Shown here one piece after another: positions 8,072 to 11,424 of a DNA stretch of 11,424 bases (its first letter is position 1; every line of letters begins with the position of its first letter). The position numbers and the translations under genes are program-made. Where the stretch lies: assembly GCA_017861475.1 (NCBI GenBank), contig JAGFXV010000015.1, positions 1 through 11,424 of the forward strand. The letters are read 5' to 3'. Source of the DNA: Bacillota bacterium. GTDB taxonomy: Bacteria > Bacillota > Syntrophomonadia > Syntrophomonadales > Syntrophomonadaceae. Under the pieces are notes generated by a model. That model worked only from the letters and a program-made list of their open reading frames with translations, was not told the origin of the DNA and did no database searches.

Positions 8072-8545
8072 CTAGAGACTGTTTTGGGCTAGATGAGATA
8101 AGCTGGTATAAATTTTATGTAAAGGTTTTTCACTCAGATTGGTGGTCTCTGTTCGGCTGGCTACCTGAACCGGCTGCGCTTCCAACTTCACTGCAATCGA
8201 ATTGTTTAAATCCGCTCTCTGCATGCCCAATTCATTAACAGCAACCTTCTCAATTCTGGACAATGAACTGTAACAGGCTATCTGATATTCCAAACGGTGA
8301 TTGGCTGTCGTTAATTTGTTTATATCTTTGTTCAAATTATCAATATCATACCCTAAACTGGCGCTCTCGGCGCATAAAAATACCAGAAGGACAGCATAAG
8401 CAAAAAGAAGCAACCCGCATTTGACCAGAATCTTGCGATGTTGATTGGTCTTGGTTTTTACAACTTTTCTTACCCGAGGTTCAACAACCGATAATTCAAC
8501 CTTATCCTGCCATGATTCCGAATATTTATAGGCCACCTGTTGCAT
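8072..8545 (-). CDS. ftsL: Cell division protein FtsL (single-pass, coiled-coil)
   Basis: Small bitopic membrane protein, a divisome scaffold that with DivIC/FtsB and DivIB/FtsQ links the septal synthases FtsW and PBP to the ring. Primary sequence of this family is poorly conserved, so the call rests on architecture and position between rsmH and the class B PBP. Visible features are a basic cytoplasmic N-terminus (residues 1-38), one membrane segment (about 39-59), a heptad-like extracytoplasmic region (about 62-92, with DIDNLNKDINKL and HRLEYQI) and the family's LGM motif (106-108). At 157 residues it is longer than many FtsL proteins. About 50 residues follow LGM, with no recognisable domain. 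C59 lies in the membrane segment and C91 in the coiled coil. ATG 8545 follows GGGAGG with 9 bases between, 27 bases after rsmH. Confidence 0.85.
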   Translation of the reverse strand: MQQVAYKYSESWQDKVELSVVEPRVRKVVKTKTNQHRKILVKCGLLLFAYAVLLVFLCAESASLGYDIDNLNKDINKLTTANHRLEYQIACYSSLSRIEKVAVNELGMQRADLNNSIAVKLEAQPVQVASRTETTNLSEKPLHKIYTSLSHLAQNSL

Positions 8546-8572
8546 ATTATTAAACCTCCCTAATATTTAGAA

Positions 8573-9493
8573 CTATAATCTGCGTGCTGCTCGAAGTTTG
8601 GCACTTCGCGAGCGCGGATTGGACTCGCATTCTTCGCTGCCGGCAATAATAGGCTTGCGGCTTAAAATCTCCAGTTCAGCATGATGGTCACATATACATA
8701 CGGGTAATCCAGGGGGACAAACACAGTCACGGGCTTTTTCCTGCATAAATTTTTTTACGATCCGGTCCTCGAGAGAATGAAAAGTTATAACACAAAGTCT
8801 TCCTCCGGGATAAAGGCGGTCGACCGCCTGGGGCAAGACCTCAAGCAGGGCATCCAGTTCTCCGTTGACTTCGATTCGCAAAGCTTGAAAGGTTTTCCGA
8901 GCGGGATGTTTTTCCCGGCGATAACTGGCGGGGACGGAAGTTTGAATAATTCCCACCAATTCCATGGTGTTCTCAATAGGAGACTGCTTGCGACGATTTA
9001 CGATGGCCCGGCTTATGGAACGGGCATATTTTTCTTCTCCAAAGCGGAACAGTATTTGGGTCAGTTCATCTTCACTATATTCATTAACAACATCGCGTGC
9101 GCTTAGACCTTGTTCACGATTCATGCGCATATCCAAAACGGCGTCTTCATGAAAACTGAAGCCTCTCTCGGCTTCATCAAGCTGGAAGGATGATACCCCC
9201 AGATCCATCATGATGCCGTGCACTTTATCAATGTCCATGCTGTCCAATATATCATTTATCCTTCTGAAGTCCCCATGTACCAACTTTAAATTAGGGAAAG
9301 CCAATGTTTTGCGGGTCTGTTCCAGAACATCCAGATCTTTATCGATGCCTATCAGGCAGGCATCCGGCTCCAGATTTTCAGCCAGGTGGCGCAGATGTCC
9401 TCCGCCTCCCAGGGTACAATCAATATAAATGCCATGAGGGTCATTGAGCAGAAGATCAATAGTCTCTGCCAGCAATACCGCCTGGTGCAACAA
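8573..9493 (-). CDS. rsmH: 16S rRNA (cytosine(1402)-N(4))-methyltransferase RsmH (MraW)
   Basis: SAM-dependent methyltransferase that modifies N4 of C1402 in the decoding centre of 16S rRNA, a standard second gene of dcw clusters. The 306 residues fit the family. Motifs are the SAM-binding TLGGGGH (27-33) with acidic D51 in IGIDKD, DLGVSSFQLD (97-106), RGFSF (110-114), DMRMN (121-125), HPARKTFQALRIEVNGEL (196-213), FHSLEDR (238-244), a Cys cluster CVCPPGLPVCIC (257-268) and the basic C-terminal NPRSRSAKLRAA. The start must be TTG. An in-frame TAA directly precedes TTG 9493, a second TTG follows at 9490, and the protein already begins with the conserved H-x-x-VLL-x-E block. The ribosome binding site AGGGG lies 6 bases upstream of 9493. 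mraZ ends 9 bases upstream. Confidence 0.97.
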   Translation of the reverse strand: MLHQAVLLAETIDLLLNDPHGIYIDCTLGGGGHLRHLAENLEPDACLIGIDKDLDVLEQTRKTLAFPNLKLVHGDFRRINDILDSMDIDKVHGIMMDLGVSSFQLDEAERGFSFHEDAVLDMRMNREQGLSARDVVNEYSEDELTQILFRFGEEKYARSISRAIVNRRKQSPIENTMELVGIIQTSVPASYRREKHPARKTFQALRIEVNGELDALLEVLPQAVDRLYPGGRLCVITFHSLEDRIVKKFMQEKARDCVCPPGLPVCICDHHAELEILSRKPIIAGSEECESNPRSRSAKLRAARRL

Positions 9494-9504
9494 TTATCAC
9501 CCCT
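9494..9504 (-). promoter_or_regulatory. Ribosome binding site and stop codon fixing the rsmH TTG start
   Basis: The minus strand reads AGGGGTGATAA directly before TTG TTG. AGGGG is the Shine-Dalgarno element and its first two bases belong to the mraZ stop codon. The final TAA is in frame with rsmH, so no start can lie further upstream. Either TTG 9493 (spacing 6) or TTG 9490 (spacing 9) is used. No ATG fits the conserved N-terminus. Confidence 0.8.
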
Positions 9505-9934
9505 ACAATCCTAAATCCACTAAACTTTCCGCATAAGATTCATATGAAGATGCAGCAGTTTGATTATAGGTTGCCCATATCGAACTTGACCAAATCTCAA
9601 TTCTCGAACCAACCCCGATTATTATCAATTCTTTATCAATTCGTGCATATTCTCTTAAATTTTGTGGAAGAACAACTCTTCCTTGTTTGTCGGGTTCCAG
9701 TTCAGCGGCACCGGAAAAGAAGAAGCGGGCGAAGGAGCGTACATCAGTCCTGGTAAAAGGCAGGGAACGAATTTTCCCTTCGATTATTTTCCATTCTTCC
9801 AACGGATATACAAAGACACAATTATCCAAGCCCTTGGTCGCCACAAACCGCGTTCCCAGTTCTTCGCGGAATCTGGCCGGGACAATGAACCTTGCTTTTA
9901 TATCCAATGAATGTTGATATTCGCCTAAGAACAT
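9503..9934 (-). CDS. mraZ: Transcriptional regulator and dcw-cluster repressor MraZ
   Basis: DNA-binding protein of the AbrB/SpoVT double-repeat family. Members form ring-like oligomers and bind repeated boxes upstream of their own operon, repressing the dcw cluster in the species studied. The 143 residues match the family. The two swapped-hairpin repeats each carry the DxxxR signature: DIKAR (11-15), followed by FIVPARFR, and DKQGR (82-86), followed by VVLPQNLREY. The N-terminus MFLGEYQHSLD is close to the family consensus. The ATG at 9934 follows AGGAG with 8 bases between. Three GTGGA boxes with a 10-bp period lie 37-66 bases upstream of the start codon, which fits autoregulation. The stop lies 9 bases before rsmH. 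Confidence 0.97.
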   Translation of the reverse strand: MFLGEYQHSLDIKARFIVPARFREELGTRFVATKGLDNCVFVYPLEEWKIIEGKIRSLPFTRTDVRSFARFFFSGAAELEPDKQGRVVLPQNLREYARIDKELIIIGVGSRIEIWSSSIWATYNQTAASSYESYAESLVDLGL

Positions 9935-9947
9935 TCGTTCTGCTCCT

Positions 9948-9971
9948 TGTGGGGTTTTCTATGGGATTTTC
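9948..9971 (+). repeat. Imperfect 12-bp tandem repeat next to the MraZ boxes
   Basis: On the plus strand TGTGGGGTTTTC (9948-9959) is followed directly by TATGGGATTTTC (9960-9971), agreeing at 10 of 12 positions. Each copy carries a TGGG-like core on the strand opposite to the three GTGGA boxes beside it. It lies between those boxes and the mraZ ribosome binding site. A function as extra MraZ half-sites is speculation. Confidence 0.5.
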
Positions 9972-10000
9972 ATCCACATCTCTCCACATCTCTCCACTTT
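9971..10000 (-). promoter_or_regulatory. Three MraZ-type operator boxes, 10-bp direct repeats
   Basis: In the sense of transcription the region reads as three direct repeats based on GTGGAGAGAT. The GTGG cores sit at 9994-9997, 9984-9987 and 9974-9977, an exact 10-bp period, so all three face the same side of the helix. MraZ proteins of other bacteria bind short G-rich boxes (TGGGN or GTG-type) at just this spacing upstream of mraZ, so this is very likely the autoregulatory operator. The boxes lie downstream of the TATAAT element, which suggests binding in the early transcribed region. Confidence 0.75.
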
Positions 10001-10012
10001 TTTATAACTTCT

Positions 10013-10042
10013 AGTATTATTATATTTATCCTCCTTTGTGAA
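10013..10042 (-). promoter_or_regulatory. Candidate promoter of the dcw operon
   Basis: The leader between the PHP-gene terminator and mraZ is very A/T rich. On the minus strand a perfect TATAAT lies at 10019-10024, but no good -35 box stands 16-18 bases before it. The alternative pair is TTCACA (10037-10042), an 18-base spacer and AATACT (10013-10018). A promoter must exist here because the strong terminator upstream isolates the cluster. The exact elements are uncertain. Confidence 0.45.
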
Positions 10043-10063
10043 TATTTTAACTTAATTATTTTT

Positions 10064-10091
10064 AAAAAATGAGGACAAATTTCTGTCCTCA
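10064..10091 (-). terminator. Rho-independent terminator of the PHP-domain gene
   Basis: The minus strand forms a perfect 8-bp stem, TGAGGACA (10084-10091) with TGTCCTCA (10070-10077), around a 6-base loop, followed by six T (10064-10069). It begins directly after the TGA stop of the PHP gene and separates that gene from the dcw operon. Confidence 0.9.
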
Positions 10092-11132
10092 TCAAATGGC
10101 CCAAATAGAATTGGAAAATATCCAGGGACGGTATTTGCATCTATAACGCAAATAAGCCTCAACTCTGTATATACCTCGGTCTATTCCTTTAAAAAGGTGT
10201 TCCGTTCCTTCGTTTTCAGCAACCAGCTTTCCGTCTTTATACAACTTTACCTTTGCCCATCCCGGGGTGCTGACTCTGCACTGCAGGTCTTTCTGCCAGG
10301 GTACATCCTCTCCTATATTCCATGATCCTCCGTCACCACATAAGGTAAATGAAAATCCCCGGCTGTTTTTATAATAATCATCAGCTACCCAGCAGGAAGC
10401 GTTACGGAAGGCCTGATAAATCATCTTTTTATCTATTGACAGATGGCCGCTCAAAGGTTGCTGCAAAAGCACATGCATATTTATGGAACGAAAACTAAAG
10501 GGATAGGATATGATTTTAAAGTGAAATGGTCCTAATCTGATCCCCGGAGCATGGGCGTCTGCTCCTCCAAAGGCTACGATTCTTTTGCCCTGCTGCTGGT
10601 ATTCGTCAAATCTGCGCATGGTCTGCGGGTAAGGACCGATCAAAGCAGCCTGCGGATTTATAAGCGCATAATAAAAAGCTTTGCAGAAACTGCTTATGCT
10701 GCCCTTCCACTGGGATAACAAATTCCAGATCTCAATCCCCTGAAAACCTTCCACGCTCCAATCGATCCAGTTATATACGTTACCCTCATTTAAAAAGTTG
10801 GAAGCATACTCCAGAGGATGGGCAATGATGCCGATACCTCCCTGCTGATTGACCGCATCGATGACTTCCTGGGGGTGTGCAGTATTATTTTTCACCACCT
10901 GACCAATATCAAGGGCCAGATAGTGATTGTGGGCTTCATTTGCTTCCATTCCGACCAGCATCAGCAAACCATTCTTATACCCTTCCTGGTCTGCTGCTTT
11001 CATATTAAAATGATCGGTTACAATGATAAAATCAAGGCCCGCCTTTTTGGCATAGCTGCGTATCTGTCCTATCGAAGCACTTCCGTCCGAGTAGCGGGAA
11101 TGTATGTGCATGTTGCCTGTATATTCAAACAT
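10092..11132 (-). CDS. PHP-domain metal-dependent hydrolase, substrate unknown
   Basis: Member of the PHP (polymerase and histidinol phosphatase) superfamily, whose enzymes use a two- or three-metal site to hydrolyse phosphoesters or related bonds. At 346 residues the metal-ligand motifs are all present: H9-x-H11 with D16 in HIHSRYSDG, TDH (39-41), E63 in GMEAN, H68 and H70, H105 in AHP, and D192-x-H194 in GADAH. Residues from about 200 form a linker. The C-terminal part (about 258-346) looks like a beta-rich domain and ends in WIFSNSIWA, a form seen in CehA-type PHP proteins. No signal peptide or membrane segment is evident, so it is probably cytoplasmic. ATG 11132 follows AGGGGGA at 7-base spacing. 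It is flanked by terminators and so is probably its own transcription unit, not part of the dcw operon. The fold is secure and the substrate cannot be told. Confidence 0.85.
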   Translation of the reverse strand: MFEYTGNMHIHSRYSDGSASIGQIRSYAKKAGLDFIIVTDHFNMKAADQEGYKNGLLMLVGMEANEAHNHYLALDIGQVVKNNTAHPQEVIDAVNQQGGIGIIAHPLEYASNFLNEGNVYNWIDWSVEGFQGIEIWNLLSQWKGSISSFCKAFYYALINPQAALIGPYPQTMRRFDEYQQQGKRIVAFGGADAHAPGIRLGPFHFKIISYPFSFRSINMHVLLQQPLSGHLSIDKKMIYQAFRNASCWVADDYYKNSRGFSFTLCGDGGSWNIGEDVPWQKDLQCRVSTPGWAKVKLYKDGKLVAENEGTEHLFKGIDRGIYRVEAYLRYRCKYRPWIFSNSIWAI

Positions 11133-11194
11133 AATATTTCCCCCTGCCGATAATATTGGGCAAAGGCATGTAAAATCCGCTTTGCTTTACCAAT

Positions 11195-11224
11195 ATATTA
11201 AATCTTTGTCGACGATAATACCAA
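11195..11224 (-). promoter_or_regulatory. Weak candidate promoter of the PHP-domain gene
   Basis: On the minus strand TTGGTA (11219-11224), an 18-base spacer and TAATAT (11195-11200) each match the sigma-A consensus at four of six positions. It lies between the upstream terminator and the gene, where a promoter is expected. The match is modest. Confidence 0.3.
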
Positions 11225-11235
11225 TATCACTACAG

Positions 11236-11266
11236 AAAAAGATGGCCGGGGTTTAGCCCGGCCATC
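11236..11266 (-). terminator. Rho-independent terminator of the gene at the right edge
   Basis: The minus strand forms a perfect 10-bp stem, GATGGCCGGG (11257-11266) with CCCGGCCATC (11241-11250), around a 6-base loop, followed by five T (11236-11240). It starts 16 bases after the TAA stop of the partial gene at 11283. Confidence 0.9.
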
Positions 11267-11282
11267 CTTCCTAGCACTTAGA

Positions 11283-11424
11283 TTAGTCAACAACTTTCAA
11301 AGTGTAATCCAGTGATGTTCCATTGTCGAACTGGATAGTGATAGCCATCTCAGCACCGGTCGGTACATCCGCAAGCGCTATCGGAAGCTGATTTGCAAGT
11401 TCCTTTTTAATTACGAAAATTCCG
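11283..11424 (-). CDS. Unrecognised protein, C-terminal 46 residues only
   Basis: An open frame enters from the right edge and ends at TAA 11283-11285, in frame throughout the visible 142 bases. The 46 residues alternate hydrophobic and polar positions (GIFVIKKEL, EMAITIQFDNG, LDYTLKVVD), which suggests beta strands. I do not recognise the family. A strong terminator 16 bases downstream in the same direction supports this as the true 3' end of a gene. The protein could be a secreted or beta-sandwich domain protein, but nothing visible settles this. Confidence 0.65.
   Translation of the reverse strand, partial: GIFVIKKELANQLPIALADVPTGAEMAITIQFDNGTSLDYTLKVVD

Noticed and set aside
8814..8829. 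Perfect 16-bp palindrome AGGCGGTCGACCGCCT inside rsmH.
   Set aside because: It encodes ordinary residues of RsmH (QAVDRL), and one such palindrome in a window of this length is not far from chance. No second copy was seen.
10030..10036. A strong Shine-Dalgarno-like AAAGGAG on the minus strand in the mraZ leader, which might mark a small leader peptide.
   Set aside because: No ATG, GTG or TTG follows at a usable distance, and the segment falls between the candidate promoter elements.
1..11424. CRISPR arrays, tRNA or rRNA genes, insertion sequences, phage or defence genes.
   Set aside because: No spaced repeats, transposase motifs, terminal inverted repeats or structured RNA genes were seen. 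Nearly all sequence is accounted for by ordinary wall and division genes.

Overview
The window is the first part of a division and cell wall (dcw) cluster from what looks like a Gram-positive, spore-former-type member of the Firmicutes (Clostridia sensu lato). The reasons are the gene order mraZ-rsmH-ftsL-spoVD/ftsI-murE-murF-mraY-murD-ftsW, a class B penicillin-binding protein of SpoVD type with two C-terminal PASTA domains, an FtsL with almost only its membrane segment and LGM motif conserved, strong GGAGG ribosome binding sites, and a MurE with the DNPR signature of a meso-diaminopimelate ligase. Base composition is moderate. A Syntrophomonas-like lineage is possible, but that is only a guess. 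Every convincing gene lies on the minus strand, so transcription runs from high to low coordinates.

Layout, in the direction of transcription. At 11283-11424 is the 3' end of an unrecognised gene, closed by a strong intrinsic terminator (11236-11266). Next is a monocistronic gene for a PHP-domain metal-dependent hydrolase (10092-11132), closed by a second perfect terminator (10064-10091). The dcw promoter region (about 9935-10063) follows. It holds a TATAAT element and three GTGGA boxes repeated at an exact 10-bp period, which match the pattern of MraZ operators. The nine-gene run then reads mraZ, rsmH, ftsL, spoVD/ftsI, murE, murF, mraY, murD and the 5' part of ftsW (spoVE-like), which leaves the window at base 1. 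The spacings are short: 9, 27, 27, about 76, -1, 23, 5 and 59 bases. The larger gap before murE carries a plausible secondary sigma-A promoter.

How the genes work together. MurE and MurF add meso-DAP and D-Ala-D-Ala to the UDP-MurNAc peptide after MurD has added D-Glu. MraY loads the finished precursor onto undecaprenyl phosphate (lipid I). FtsW/SpoVE polymerises glycan and the SpoVD/FtsI protein cross-links it at the septum, with FtsL as a membrane scaffold. MraZ represses the operon and RsmH methylates 16S rRNA. murG, murB/murC, divIB/ftsQ, ftsA and ftsZ would be expected beyond base 1.

I found no undescribed system. The observations worth a second look are regulatory (the MraZ boxes, a neighbouring opposite-strand repeat, and the internal promoter), start-codon decisions (murE GTG, rsmH TTG), and the unexplained PHP hydrolase and edge gene.
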